This document shows positions 1 through 8,987 of a DNA stretch of 60,659 nt, in pieces (position 1 is the stretch's first letter; each line of letters starts with the position of its first letter). The notes beneath the pieces are model-generated. The model saw only the letters and a list, made by a program, of their open reading frames with translations. It made no database searches and was not told where the DNA came from. This DNA is from an uncultured Chlorobiaceae bacterium. GTDB taxonomy: Bacteria > Bacteroidota > Chlorobiia > Chlorobiales > Chlorobiaceae. Position numbers and translations under genes: made by a program. Where the stretch lies: positions 1 through 60,659 of the forward strand of contig CAIJVD010000001.1 in NCBI GenBank assembly GCA_903824045.1, given 5' to 3'.

Positions 1-123
1 CAAGGCGACACCAAGGAGCAGCGCTTCACCGCCCTTGCGGGCTGCCTTCTGCATCGACCGCTTTCGGGCGCTCACCACAAAGGTGCCCGATAGTGCCGTC
101 GTGCTCTTCTTCTCTTCCGTCAT
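1..123 (-). CDS. pstC: Phosphate ABC transporter permease, N-terminal fragment
   Basis: Partial gene running off the left edge; 41 codons are visible from an ATG at 123. The fragment starts MTEEKKSTTAL, continues with a basic stretch (SARKRSMQKAARK) and then enters a hydrophobic segment (EALLLGVAL), as expected for the cytoplasmic N-terminus and first membrane helix of a PstC permease. The main argument is position: it lies 72 bp downstream of pstS on the same strand, where pstC normally sits. PstC forms the inner-membrane channel with PstA. Too little is present to exclude another membrane protein. Confidence 0.55.
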   Translation of the reverse strand, partial: MTEEKKSTTALSGTFVVSARKRSMQKAARKGGEALLLGVAL

Positions 124-195
124 TGATCGTTCTGGTTGGTTGGCCTTGGGTTCGTCAGACAGCATCAATCGGGCTGCTGAAGAGTGGCCTGAAAA

Positions 196-1008
196 TCATG
201 GATTGATAAAGCCGGTTTCACTGATCATCTTTTTACCGACGGCTGTTTTACAGAGCCCGACAAACATTCCGACAGCTCCCGATGGCTCGCCGTCCGTATA
301 GAGATAGAGCGGTCTGGATACCGGATAGCTGCGATTTTTGACACTCTCCACGCCGGGAAGAACTCCGTTGACTGCAATTGCTCTAACCGATGAGTCGATA
401 TAGCCAAGTCCGATAAAACCGATGGCTGACGGGGTTGAGCTCACCCGGTTTTTTATTGCCCCGTTGCTTGACTGCGTTTCAGCACTCCCCTTGATGTAAG
501 CCCCCTTGCCAACAACCATAGACTTGAATGCCTCCTCGGTGCCGCTGTTTGATTCGCGCTGAATGACCACGATTTCCGCATTTGGACCGCCCACCTGCTT
601 CCAGTTGGTGATCGAACCCCGATAGATGGCCCCAAGCTGTGCCTTGCTCAGTGAACGCACAGGGTTAGCGGGATGAACAACAACGGCAAGCCCGTCAAGA
701 GCAACCACATGAGCGACCGGGTTTACCCCCTTTGCCCTTGCCGCAGCGATCTCCTTCTCCTTCATAGGTCGGGACATTGCTGCTATGGCACAGGCTCCGT
801 TGATCAGGCTTTTGGCGCCATTGCCGCTCCCCGACTCACTGACCGAGACCTGAACTCCATATTTTTTCGTGAAATATGCCGCAAAGGATTTCGCAATCGG
901 GCCGACAGTGGTGGATCCATCCAGAACAATAGCGCGATCAGCCGCGTCGGCACTGTCTGCTCCCGCAACAAAAAAAAGAGCGAAAAGCAGCAGAAGAGTT
1001 CTCATCAT
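196..1008 (-). CDS. pstS: Periplasmic phosphate-binding protein PstS
   Basis: 270 residues. A hydrophobic signal peptide spans about residues 3-22 (LLLLFALFFVAG, cleavage near ADA). The mature part has the PstS-family phosphate-binding segments: DGSTTV near 30-35, ESGSGNGAKSL near 58-68, SRPMKEKE, and RESNSGTEEAF near the middle. The family captures inorganic phosphate for the PstCAB importer. The length matches short PstS proteins of anaerobes. Two ATGs in tandem (1008 and 1005) are possible starts and neither has a clear ribosome site. The pstC start follows on the same strand. An imperfect inverted repeat lies upstream at about 1054-1083; no canonical Pho box was seen. Confidence 0.9.
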   Translation of the reverse strand: MMRTLLLLFALFFVAGADSADAADRAIVLDGSTTVGPIAKSFAAYFTKKYGVQVSVSESGSGNGAKSLINGACAIAAMSRPMKEKEIAAARAKGVNPVAHVVALDGLAVVVHPANPVRSLSKAQLGAIYRGSITNWKQVGGPNAEIVVIQRESNSGTEEAFKSMVVGKGAYIKGSAETQSSNGAIKNRVSSTPSAIGFIGLGYIDSSVRAIAVNGVLPGVESVKNRSYPVSRPLYLYTDGEPSGAVGMFVGLCKTAVGKKMISETGFINP

Positions 1009-1228
1009 GCGTTAACGGATGGGTTTGTTTGCGTCGAACGGAACCTGAGTGATGGTGGCGTTATACCGGTGAAAAACACCACCCTCGAATGCCGAAAGAT
1101 AAGATAGTGAGTGAAAAAGCAAGTGTGAAATTTTATCTGGCCACTTTCGCTCCAGTGAACCCTCCACTGGAACGCGCTCTGTCAAGCCTCTACCGAGATG
1201 TCAGGATGGTTAGGCAGTGGATTTTTCA

Positions 1229-1316
1229 CTGAGTTCGAAATGACAATGGCGCACGTTTGAAAAGAGAACAGTGTGCGTTTGAAACAAGAATGCTGCACGT
1301 TCAAGATGACAGGAGC
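1229..1316. repeat. Degenerate 22-bp tandem repeat, four copies
   Basis: Copies begin at 1229, 1251, 1273 and 1295, exactly 22 bp apart. Each has the form GYRCGTTTGAAAnnAGAAtG; the first and last copies are the most diverged (CTGAGTTCGAAATGACAATG, GCACGTTCAAGATGACAGGA). The strict period across four units argues against chance. There is no spacer structure as in CRISPR, and the repeat is not coding. Confidence 0.65.
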
Positions 1317-1413
1317 GGGGGTGAAAAGCGCATTGCTTTTGGATCGCTGCAGGTTTGTTTATATTGGCTGTACTGGCTTGTGCCTGTGACTCCTCCCCCC
1401 TCCCGGAACCCTG

Positions 1414-1431
1414 TCCCGATCGAAATCGGGA
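1414..1431. other. Hairpin in the leader of the C1 protease gene
   Basis: TCCCGAT-CGAA-ATCGGGA is a perfect 7-bp stem with a 4-nt loop, about 60 bp upstream of the protease start. No T run follows, so it is not a standard terminator. It may be an RNA structure or a dispersed palindrome; the function is unknown. Confidence 0.4.
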
Positions 1432-1490
1432 ACCCGGCTGCCGTCCGCAACTTGCCCAAACTCCCCCCTTAACACCAATAAAAAGGAGGA

Positions 1491-2408
1491 ATGATGAATC
1501 AGCTGACAGAAAAGTGCGGAATGGGATGGCTTCCAGACTATCCCGATTTCAGGGATTATACGGCCGAGCAAAGTGAGATCCCTGCAACCCTGCGCCGTCT
1601 TGGCCAGAAAGACTCCATCAAGGAGATGCTCGCAAAGACCGGGGTGTCTAAACCCGGAAGGAAGCTGGCTGCGTCGGCTGATCTCAGGGCGTGGTGCTCG
1701 CCTGTCGAGAACCAGCTCTCACTGGGCTCATGCACGGCACACGCCGGAGTTGGCGTTGTGGAGTATTTTGAAAGGAGGGCCTTCGGCAAGCATATCGACG
1801 CATCGCGGCTCTTCCTCTATAAAACCACACGAAACCTTCTGCACTGGACGGGAGACACCGGCGCACTGCTGCGGTCGACGATGGGCGCACTGGTGCTCTT
1901 CGGTGTACCGCCTGAAGAGTACGCTCCCTACGTGGTTGCCGACTTCGACAAGGAGCCCTCGGCCTTCTGCTATGCCTATGCACAGAATTTCCAGGCCATC
2001 AGCTACTACAGGCTCGATCCGGCCGGAACGGCAAAGGACGCTCTGCTGCAAACCATAAAAACCAATCTTTCGGCAGGCCTCCCCTCTATGTTCGGCTTTA
2101 CCGTTTACAGCTCCATCACTCAGGCAGACAAAACCGGCAGGATACCCTTCCCGACCACCGGAGAAAAAATTGAAGGTGGTCACGCCATTGTTGCCGTAGG
2201 ATTTGACGACACCCTGAAAATCAAAAACAGCGCACCGAAAGCTGTAGAGACTACTGGAGCGTTGCTTATCAGAAACTCCTGGGGAACCGGCTGGGGTGAA
2301 GGCGGCTATGGCTGGCTGCCTTATGAGTATGTGCTGAAGGGGCTGGCGGACGACTGGTGGTCGCTCCTCAAAAACGAGTGGATCGACTCTGGTATGTTCA
2401 AAGCCTGA
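1491..2408 (+). CDS. Papain-like cysteine peptidase (C1A family)
   Basis: 305 residues. The complete papain catalytic set is visible: Gln75 and Cys81 in ENQLSLGSCTAHA, His231 in GGHAIVAVGFDD, and Asn262 in IRNSWGTGWGEGGYGW. The N-terminal GWLPDYPDFRDY motif is typical of the bacterial and archaeal C1A branch. No signal peptide or long inhibitory propeptide is present, so the enzyme appears cytoplasmic and not made as a classical zymogen. An AAGGAGGA ribosome site abuts the first ATG (1491); the second ATG (1494) is spaced slightly better and may be the true start. The substrate is unknown. The gene stands alone, convergent with the patatin gene. Confidence 0.88.
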   Translation: MMNQLTEKCGMGWLPDYPDFRDYTAEQSEIPATLRRLGQKDSIKEMLAKTGVSKPGRKLAASADLRAWCSPVENQLSLGSCTAHAGVGVVEYFERRAFGKHIDASRLFLYKTTRNLLHWTGDTGALLRSTMGALVLFGVPPEEYAPYVVADFDKEPSAFCYAYAQNFQAISYYRLDPAGTAKDALLQTIKTNLSAGLPSMFGFTVYSSITQADKTGRIPFPTTGEKIEGGHAIVAVGFDDTLKIKNSAPKAVETTGALLIRNSWGTGWGEGGYGWLPYEYVLKGLADDWWSLLKNEWIDSGMFKA

Positions 2409-2489
2409 ACAAGAGCCGTTCATGCGAGAAGCCGCAAAGACCGGGCGCCCTCTCAGGCGTCCGGTCAATCTTCCCACTGGCACACCTCT

Positions 2490-3425
2490 TCAGCTGGTCA
2501 GCAGCTTGCAGATTGCATCAATCTCCCCTTCATACCTGGTGATAAGCCGCGAGGCTTCACCCTTGAGCTTCTCAAGGTTTGCTTTGGTCACATTGTCCAT
2601 GTCGTCAGATGCGACCGAGAGCGTGGTCTGGAGCCGAACATAGCGCTCGCCGAGAAATATCTCCATCTGGTAGTTCGATGCATCCGACATGCCGTCAAAC
2701 ATGCAGCTCATTACCGGAATGGCCCAGCCGGCCTTTCCCCACCCTTTAGCCTCATCATAGCCGATAGGACGGATCAGTTCTCCCGTCCCGAGAGAGAGAA
2801 GAAAAAAGTCGTTCTCATCCGGAAATATTTTTTTCGCTTCGGCGTAGGCTGAAACAGCCGGAGAGTTGATGAATACGCCCCCGTCGATCAGGGCCCTGAT
2901 TGCCCCCCCAATCGGGACAAGTGCGGGCTCAAAATAGGTCGGTGCTGCCGAGGTTGCACGGGCGGCATCCTTCATCAGCACTGCATGATGCTCCTTGCGC
3001 CAGCTCTTGATGAAGAGCGGCTCACGGTTCTGTATATCGTAGCAGGTAACCAGTGTGCGGGTTAACCCGTCACCGATCGGCTCCTCGCCAAAATACTCCT
3101 CGAGTATCGACTCGAGCCCCTGAACGGGATAGCGCTCATCCATCACCCCGTCGAGGGATACAATATCCTTCAAGAGAGAACGGGGAAAGATCTCCTCTGC
3201 GCGTTTCTCGTACATTCCGGCAAGATCCGCGGCGCTGTAGAGGGCTTTGCCTTCGCCGGAACTCCTGCTCAAACCCAGAGCAATGATGCCGCCGGTCGAG
3301 GTGCCGGCAATAAGATCGAAATCAAGCGCGGTCGGCCGACCGGTTTTCATCTCGATCTCGGCAAGAACAAGAGCCGGAATAATGCCGCGGATTCCACCGC
3401 CATCAATAGAGAGGATTTTCTTCAT
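2490..3425 (-). CDS. Patatin-like phospholipase / acyl hydrolase
   Basis: 311 residues from the ATG at 3425, chosen because AAGGAG lies just upstream and the patatin fold starts there (MKKILSIDGGGIRG). Family signatures are complete: the oxyanion loop GGGIRG at 9-14, the nucleophile elbow GTSTGG with Ser43, and the DGG motif with Asp181, forming the Ser-Asp dyad. KDAARATSAAPTYF at about 152-165 is the conserved stretch seen in bacterial patatins. Such enzymes hydrolyse phospholipids or other acyl esters. There is no secretion signal. A longer in-frame extension to 3530 exists but has no family similarity. Confidence 0.9.
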   Translation of the reverse strand: MKKILSIDGGGIRGIIPALVLAEIEMKTGRPTALDFDLIAGTSTGGIIALGLSRSSGEGKALYSAADLAGMYEKRAEEIFPRSLLKDIVSLDGVMDERYPVQGLESILEEYFGEEPIGDGLTRTLVTCYDIQNREPLFIKSWRKEHHAVLMKDAARATSAAPTYFEPALVPIGGAIRALIDGGVFINSPAVSAYAEAKKIFPDENDFFLLSLGTGELIRPIGYDEAKGWGKAGWAIPVMSCMFDGMSDASNYQMEIFLGERYVRLQTTLSVASDDMDNVTKANLEKLKGEASRLITRYEGEIDAICKLLTS

Positions 3426-3636
3426 AGCAGTCTCCTTTTGCTTAATGGTTGTAAACGGAGCCACGGCAAGCGGTTCAAAAGCCGGGGCGTCCGAAAAAGT
3501 AACCGTACAACAAGGAAATCCTGGGGGCAAGCTCCGTATAGCAGGGGGAAAACATGGTGACTTCCATGCGTAATAATACAGAAAAGATCAACAAACAGGA
3601 AAGCGCAGCCAAGAGAGGCTTGCGTTCGAGTCGTTT

Positions 3637-6066
3637 TTAGCCTGCCCACACGCTGCTGGCAGGGGATGCAGCAAGCATGTTCTGGACACTGATGCCGAGG
3701 GAGTGAAAGGTAAAGGGTTTTTGAATGAAGTTGACACCCTCCTCGAACTCAAGGTACGTTGAGATAACCTCACTGGTATAGCCGGACATGAAGAGGGTTT
3801 TCAGCCCCGGAGAGAGATCGGTCAGCACTCTGGAGAGCTCACACCCGTCCATTTCAGGAAGAACGACATCGATCAACAGCAGGTCAAAATGACTCCCTGG
3901 CTGTTTAGCAATAAAGAGCGCCTCTTTGGGAGTTGCAACGGCCTCAACGCTGTATCCGTTTTTTTCGAGCATAAGCCTGCAGAGCTGGAGAATGTCAGCC
4001 TCATCCTCCACAAGCAGTATCCTGCCCTTCCCCCTTGTACTGAGATACTCCTCCGGCGGACCGTAATCCAGCTCCATTTGATTGGTATAGAGCGGGATGT
4101 GGATCTTGATGGATGTACCTTTGCCTGGCTGGCTTTCGCACTCGATGCATCCATGGTTTTGCTCGACAATGCCATAGACCATGGAGAGCCCGAGCCCCGT
4201 ACCTTTGCCAACATCTTTGGTTGTAAAAAAAGGCTCAAAAATGTGGGGGATATCCTTTTTTTCAATACCACAACCGTTATCACTGACCGAAAGCGTCACA
4301 TGGTCGCCGGCATTAGCACCGGGAAAGTGTGGCTGGCCGGCCGGCCGGTGGTGGGACAGCCTCCCGGTCTCGATAACGATGCTTCCTTGACCCTTGATGG
4401 CATCACGGGCATTGATGCAGAGATTGACAAGAATCTGATCGAGCTGCGTCGGGTCGAAAAGTATCCGTGCACTCTCTTCAGATGGCTGCCAGGAAAGAGT
4501 GATCTCTTCGCCGATAAGCCGCCGCAGCATGCTGAGCATTCCTTCGACCATAGTGTTTAGATCAATGACTTTCGGCAGTATGGTCTGTTTTCGTGCGAAA
4601 GCGAGAAGCTGGTTTGTCAGGTCGGCCGAGCGGGATGCCGCCTTGAGAATTGCTTTGAGATCGATATATACCGATCGCGCCAGCCCATCCTGTTCGAGAG
4701 CCATCTCGCAGTGACCGAGGATCACACCGAGCATATTATTGAAATCGTGGGCAATCCCCCCGGCAAGCCTTCCAATCATCGCCATCTTCTGCAACTGGAT
4801 TACGGTCTCGTGCGCCTGCAGTTCAGAGTGCTCTGCACGCTTTCGGGCAACAATGTCGAGGGTGATATCGGCAATTATTTCCAGCGTACGGGAGTCTTCC
4901 GCGTCATAGTCCAAATGCTTGTTAAAAAGCCCGAACACCGCCACAAGATGCTCACCGTTCATAATCGGCAGCACAAGCTCCCTTTTTACAGCAGAATGAG
5001 AGGCTGGGGTCTTGTGAAAAGCCATGAGTTTGGCCTCATCATTGTTGACAACGATGCGCTTCTCTTTGAGGAGCTCCACCCATATATCGGGATCATGGAG
5101 CGATGGATGGGCTCGACTATACTCCTTCTGGCCGGCAAACTCTTGACGAGCCGAGAAAGACCAGACATGCAGGGCAGGCAGGCGGCTCTCTTCGTCCAGA
5201 AACTGGCAGAAAGCCGAGGAGCTCCCGGTATGGCGTTCAGCCTCACTGAGCGCAAAGCGCAGCAGATCCTCAATGGAGTGCTCCCGCGCCATTTCGTGCA
5301 GGCGAATATGAAATGCCCTTATTGCATCATAACGCTTGCATTCGGTGACGTCCCTGATGATGCTGTGAATCCTGGCGTTCTCGCCCGAATCGATCCTGTT
5401 GCTGAATACTTCAACATCGCGTATTGAACCATTGGCCTTCCGATGGCGGAAGAGAGCCTTGTTTTGCGGAGATTTTCTGAACCGGGCAAGATGACGCTCC
5501 ACCTCCGTTGGGCAAAGCACAGTAAGATCGTGGAGGTGCATCCGCCGAAGCTCATCGATCGACCAGCCGTAAAAGTCAGCCGCCGACTGGTTTGCATCGC
5601 TAATCACTCCTGTTTTTTCTTCAACAATAAGCTTGATGTCAGCATTGCTCTCGAACATCTGCCTGAACCGATCTTCGCTCTCGAAAAGCTTTTTCTCGAA
5701 AACCTTTCTCTCGCTTATGCTGTCGAAAACAGCAGCAAATCCATCACCCTTGAGAGGCCAGACCGAGAAGTCGAACCATAGATCCAGTCCATGGATATAG
5801 ATCTCGAAACATTCAGCACTGCCGGTCATGACCACCCTGCCGATGTTTTCGATCAGCCCGGAGTTGGACTCCAGGATGCCGGGAAGCATCTCGGAAAATC
5901 GCCGGCCCTCAACTTGCGAAAATCCGGTAAGCTTGTAAAATGAAGGGTTGACCGCATCAAAAATAAAATCAGCCGCGCCTCCCTCTTCAGAGAGTAGCCT
6001 GCAATAGGCGCATCCCTGCGACATATTTTCAAACAGGGCATCCTTATCGATTGCACAAAGCTTCAT
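3637..6066 (-). CDS. Hybrid sensor histidine kinase (PAS-PAS-GAF-HisKA-HATPase-REC)
   Basis: 809 residues, no membrane segment, so a cytoplasmic sensor. Two PAS domains lie at about 10-120 and 130-245 (the second with FYGWSIDELRR and a DVTECKR end). A GAF domain lies at about 260-410, and HisKA carries the phospho-acceptor His in GRLAGGIAHDFNNML near 438. The ATP-binding domain has NLCINARDAI, SDNGCGI and GKGTGLGLSMVYGI. A C-terminal receiver (RILLVEDEADI, phospho-acceptor Asp in LLLIDVVLPEMDG) would take the phosphate. The domain order resembles the two kinases at the right end, apart from the receiver. No output regulator is adjacent and the signal is unknown. Confidence 0.93.
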   Translation of the reverse strand: MKLCAIDKDALFENMSQGCAYCRLLSEEGGAADFIFDAVNPSFYKLTGFSQVEGRRFSEMLPGILESNSGLIENIGRVVMTGSAECFEIYIHGLDLWFDFSVWPLKGDGFAAVFDSISERKVFEKKLFESEDRFRQMFESNADIKLIVEEKTGVISDANQSAADFYGWSIDELRRMHLHDLTVLCPTEVERHLARFRKSPQNKALFRHRKANGSIRDVEVFSNRIDSGENARIHSIIRDVTECKRYDAIRAFHIRLHEMAREHSIEDLLRFALSEAERHTGSSSAFCQFLDEESRLPALHVWSFSARQEFAGQKEYSRAHPSLHDPDIWVELLKEKRIVVNNDEAKLMAFHKTPASHSAVKRELVLPIMNGEHLVAVFGLFNKHLDYDAEDSRTLEIIADITLDIVARKRAEHSELQAHETVIQLQKMAMIGRLAGGIAHDFNNMLGVILGHCEMALEQDGLARSVYIDLKAILKAASRSADLTNQLLAFARKQTILPKVIDLNTMVEGMLSMLRRLIGEEITLSWQPSEESARILFDPTQLDQILVNLCINARDAIKGQGSIVIETGRLSHHRPAGQPHFPGANAGDHVTLSVSDNGCGIEKKDIPHIFEPFFTTKDVGKGTGLGLSMVYGIVEQNHGCIECESQPGKGTSIKIHIPLYTNQMELDYGPPEEYLSTRGKGRILLVEDEADILQLCRLMLEKNGYSVEAVATPKEALFIAKQPGSHFDLLLIDVVLPEMDGCELSRVLTDLSPGLKTLFMSGYTSEVISTYLEFEEGVNFIQKPFTFHSLGISVQNMLAASPASSVWAG

Positions 6067-6331
6067 GGGGGCGGGTTAGGACTCTTCCTTGGGAGCCAGC
6101 GCCTGGATCTGGCCGGACAAAAACCGCTTTTATTGCGCCAAAAGTACGCTTCACTTATTTCATATATACAAAAAAGAGTATAAAATACCAAAGGGATATA
6201 GATAACACCAGAACAGGCAAGCAGGGACGGCCGGGATGGCAAAGAACACCTCCTGCCACTGAATGCAGTTTTGAGCTCTGCCCTGATTGTTTATTTTCAT
6301 TCATTACCTGACCACATTTTAATGAAACCAC

Positions 6332-7000
6332 ATGCCCGAAAGCTGGAACTCAACTGACAAATTCAACCGCGAGGCCCTGCTTTGGGATGAGGACCCGCGC
6401 CGCAGAAAACTTGCCCATGCCGCGGCAAGGGCGATCACTCCCCATGCCGGAGGGCTGAAAACAGTTAATGCTCTTGAATTCGGCTGCGGAACAGGGCTGA
6501 TTTCGCTTGAAATCGCACCTCTTGTCGTTAAGCTGAAGGCGCTCGACACCTCCCCCGAAATGCTTGCGGTGCTGCAACACAAAACAGAGGTGGCAGGGTT
6601 AAAAAATATCGACACCGCTTGCCTCGACCTTTCGGCCGACGGTTCAGGAGAGGGTGCGGGAGGCCTCTTCGGGCTGATCTATGGCAGCATGGCGCTGCAC
6701 CATATCGACGATACCGGCGGATTCCTGATGAGGCTCTCGGAGCTGCTTGCGCCAGGCGGCACCATCGCCATTGTCGATCTCGAAGAGGAGGACGGAACCT
6801 TTCATGATGACCCGCGTGAAAAGGTCCATCACGGATTTGAGCGCACAAAACTTGCCGGACTGCTCGAGAGCGCCGGACTGCTCAACCCCTTTTTCGAGAG
6901 CGTCTGCAGAATCGAAAAACCGAACAGTGAGGGAAAGCTCAGTTCATACCCCGTATTTATCGTCACCGCAAAAAAACCTGGAACCGCTTCAACCCCATGA
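6332..7000 (+). CDS. Class I SAM-dependent methyltransferase
   Basis: 222 residues. The SAM-binding motif I is LEFGCGTGLISLEIA at about 49-63, followed by the acidic motif II region (LKALDTSPEML) and motif IV around LIYGSMALHHI. LLAPGGTIAIVDLEEEDG is the post-motif strand. The family methylates small molecules, lipids or quinones; the substrate cannot be read from the sequence. The stop overlaps the ATG of the following HAD phosphatase gene by 4 bp (ATGA), so the two are probably translationally coupled. Confidence 0.88.
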   Translation: MPESWNSTDKFNREALLWDEDPRRRKLAHAAARAITPHAGGLKTVNALEFGCGTGLISLEIAPLVVKLKALDTSPEMLAVLQHKTEVAGLKNIDTACLDLSADGSGEGAGGLFGLIYGSMALHHIDDTGGFLMRLSELLAPGGTIAIVDLEEEDGTFHDDPREKVHHGFERTKLAGLLESAGLLNPFFESVCRIEKPNSEGKLSSYPVFIVTAKKPGTASTP

Positions 7001-7650
7001 GATATAATGCTGTAATTTTCGACCTGGACGGGACGCTCCTCGACACGCTTCAGGATATTGCCACCACCCTCAACACCGTTCTTGCCCGCCACGCTTACCC
7101 CATCCATACGCTCGACGAGTGCCGTATGCTGGTCGGCAGGGGCATGAAGGAACTGGTCAGGACGGCCATTCCCCAAAATGCACAGTCACCGAAGAACATC
7201 GAGATGCTGCTCGGTGAGCTCATGGAACACTACGCAGACAACTGGAATGTTCATACCCGCGCCTACCCCGGCATCAGCACGCTGCTCGACGCCATACAGG
7301 AAAGGGGAATAAAATCGGCCATTCTCTCCAACAAGGCCGATCGGTTCACCCGGCTCTGCGCCGAGTTTCAGCTCTCGGGGTGGAAGTTCAATGTCGTCAT
7401 GGGTCAGCAGAGCCCCATACCGCCCAAGCCGGATCCGGAAGGCGCGCTGCTGGTTGCCCGAAAGCTCGACCTGAACCCTTCGGAGATTCTCTATGTCGGG
7501 GACAGCGGCATCGACATGGAGACGGCAACAAGGGCTGGAATGTTCCCGCTCGGCGTCCTCTGGGGGTTTCGACCGGAGAGCGAACTGCTCGAATTCGGGG
7601 CAAAGGCGGTGGTCAGACGGCCCGAGGAGATTATCGACATGCTCGGCTGA
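6997..7650 (+). CDS. gph: HAD hydrolase, phosphoglycolate phosphatase-like
   Basis: 217 residues. HAD motif I is FDLDGTLLDT at the N-terminus, motif II is AILSNKADR, and motif IV is VGDSGIDMETATRAG. The four-helix cap (VGRGMKELVRTAI) lies between motifs I and II, as in the Gph/PGP branch of class IA HADs. Such enzymes dephosphorylate 2-phosphoglycolate or related sugar phosphates. The start overlaps the methyltransferase stop by 4 bp. The substrate is inferred from subfamily resemblance only. Confidence 0.85.
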   Translation: MRYNAVIFDLDGTLLDTLQDIATTLNTVLARHAYPIHTLDECRMLVGRGMKELVRTAIPQNAQSPKNIEMLLGELMEHYADNWNVHTRAYPGISTLLDAIQERGIKSAILSNKADRFTRLCAEFQLSGWKFNVVMGQQSPIPPKPDPEGALLVARKLDLNPSEILYVGDSGIDMETATRAGMFPLGVLWGFRPESELLEFGAKAVVRRPEEIIDMLG

Positions 7651-7670
7651 GAGCGCGAGGTCAGAATGGT

Positions 7671-8744
7671 TCAGGCTAGGAGATGAAGGCGTGAAAAAAC
7701 GTAGTCGAGGGAGTCCTCGTTGAGCACTATACGCGAAAAACCGGTCGCACCCAGCTCCAGCGGACGGTTGTCCCTGGAACTCATGAACTTGCGACTCTGC
7801 TTGCCGTTATACCAGTAAACAAGCCTGATCTTGCTCCCCTCGATCTCGATACAGGTAATGCCCCGCTTCCCGATTGCACAGCCGGAGTTGAAGACGCTCG
7901 GAATGGTAATATTGTTGTAGAGACCGCTGCGCAGTCCTATTCTCTTGCCTTTTGTGTAACAGGCGTCAAGCTCAATCTTTAAGGCACCGATTTTCCTCTT
8001 GATCTCTGAGCGCCGCTCTGTTTCGGCAAGAGGATAGGCACGACAGAGCTCCTCGATCCTGAAGTTCAGAAAATCCACTTTTGAGAGCGATTCAAAGAGC
8101 GGGCGGTGGGTATGGCCGATGATGGAGACTATTTTAGCCAGATTCGAGAACTCATAGATCGACTTCTCAATAGCGAAACGGCGCCGGCTGTTGTAGGCGC
8201 TCGAAAAATTCCTGATGCCGACGGGCTTGGCGATGTAGCGGAGAAAAAGAACGACTGCACGACTGACGGCCGGATAGCTCTCCCACAGCAGCACCGAAGC
8301 CTGGTGGCCGTGAAAAAGGAGCATCGTCTCCTCGCCGTACTGAAATTTAAGGGACTCGAGCATCGATGAGGCGAGCGGATAGTTCTTCTCTTCAAGCAGC
8401 TCGGCATCATGGTTCCCGTAGGTCTTCCAGAAAAAACCGTTCTTGCGGAAGCGGAGAAAGAGTTCGTAAAGCTCTCCCCACTGGGAAACCACACTCTCAA
8501 TGGGAAACTTCAGCAGCTCCTCAACATCACCATTGAGCACCATGCTGTACTTTTCAGGCAGATAGTAGTCGGCCAGCATTGTCTTCAACAGCTCGGCGTT
8601 CCGCTTGAACTCATCACGCCGGCCGCCATTGCCCATGTGCAGGTCGCTGACAATGAGCACCCTTGAAGAGTCGTCAATCCTCACCGGCTTTGCGGTTTTC
8701 AGCAGGCGGTCAAGCTGGGGATGTTTTCTGGTATGAAGCCTCAT
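7671..8744 (-). CDS. Calcineurin-like metallophosphoesterase
   Basis: 357 residues from the ATG at 8744, placed 11 nt after a strong GGAGGTGA. The longer GTG start at 8759 would overlap that ribosome site. Dinuclear metal-binding motifs are all present: VSDLHMGNG (D-x-H), NGDVEEL (GDxx), YGNHDAE (GNHD), FHGHQ and IGHTHRP (GHTH). The region between the last motifs contains several basic residues. The fold resembles UDP-2,3-diacylglucosamine hydrolases and larger uncharacterised phosphoesterases. No signal peptide is seen. It is convergent with the HAD phosphatase gene. Confidence 0.85.
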   Translation of the reverse strand: MRLHTRKHPQLDRLLKTAKPVRIDDSSRVLIVSDLHMGNGGRRDEFKRNAELLKTMLADYYLPEKYSMVLNGDVEELLKFPIESVVSQWGELYELFLRFRKNGFFWKTYGNHDAELLEEKNYPLASSMLESLKFQYGEETMLLFHGHQASVLLWESYPAVSRAVVLFLRYIAKPVGIRNFSSAYNSRRRFAIEKSIYEFSNLAKIVSIIGHTHRPLFESLSKVDFLNFRIEELCRAYPLAETERRSEIKRKIGALKIELDACYTKGKRIGLRSGLYNNITIPSVFNSGCAIGKRGITCIEIEGSKIRLVYWYNGKQSRKFMSSRDNRPLELGATGFSRIVLNEDSLDYVFSRLHLLA

Positions 8745-8987
8745 AGATAGTGAACTCACCTCCCGAGAGGTCTATAGTGTTGCCGCAACGTCAGATCCTG
8801 GCGTCCGCAACGCACCCTCCCCGTGAAGTCATGGTATCAAATACAGATATAGTCAAATTTTTCAACCCCCGCAACACTGACCCAATCAAGGCCCGGGAAC
8901 ATCACTGATTGAAGAAACCCGAAAAAATAGCTTTCTTGTAGAGCCGAACACAAATGAACCATGCTCACGAACCCATAGCAAGAACTC

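Larger units (their letters stand above)
1009..1490. other. 482-bp intergenic region, no convincing gene
   Basis: This gap separates divergent pstS and the C1 protease gene. Small open frames here lack family features. It holds three structures. An imperfect inverted repeat lies at 1054-1083 (GGTGGCGTT against AACACCACC), probably in the pstS leader. A four-copy 22-bp tandem repeat lies at 1229-1316. A perfect 7-bp hairpin with a CGAA loop lies at 1414-1431, in the likely leader of the protease gene. The hairpin is not followed by a T run, so it is unlikely to be a terminator. Confidence 0.6.

Noticed and set aside
1229-1316. CRISPR array
   Set aside because: The 22-bp units are contiguous with no unique spacers, and no cas gene is present.
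6067-6331. Gene or RNA in the 265-bp gap before the methyltransferase
   Set aside because: Only short frames without ribosome sites or family features, and no tRNA-like or terminator-like fold was seen.
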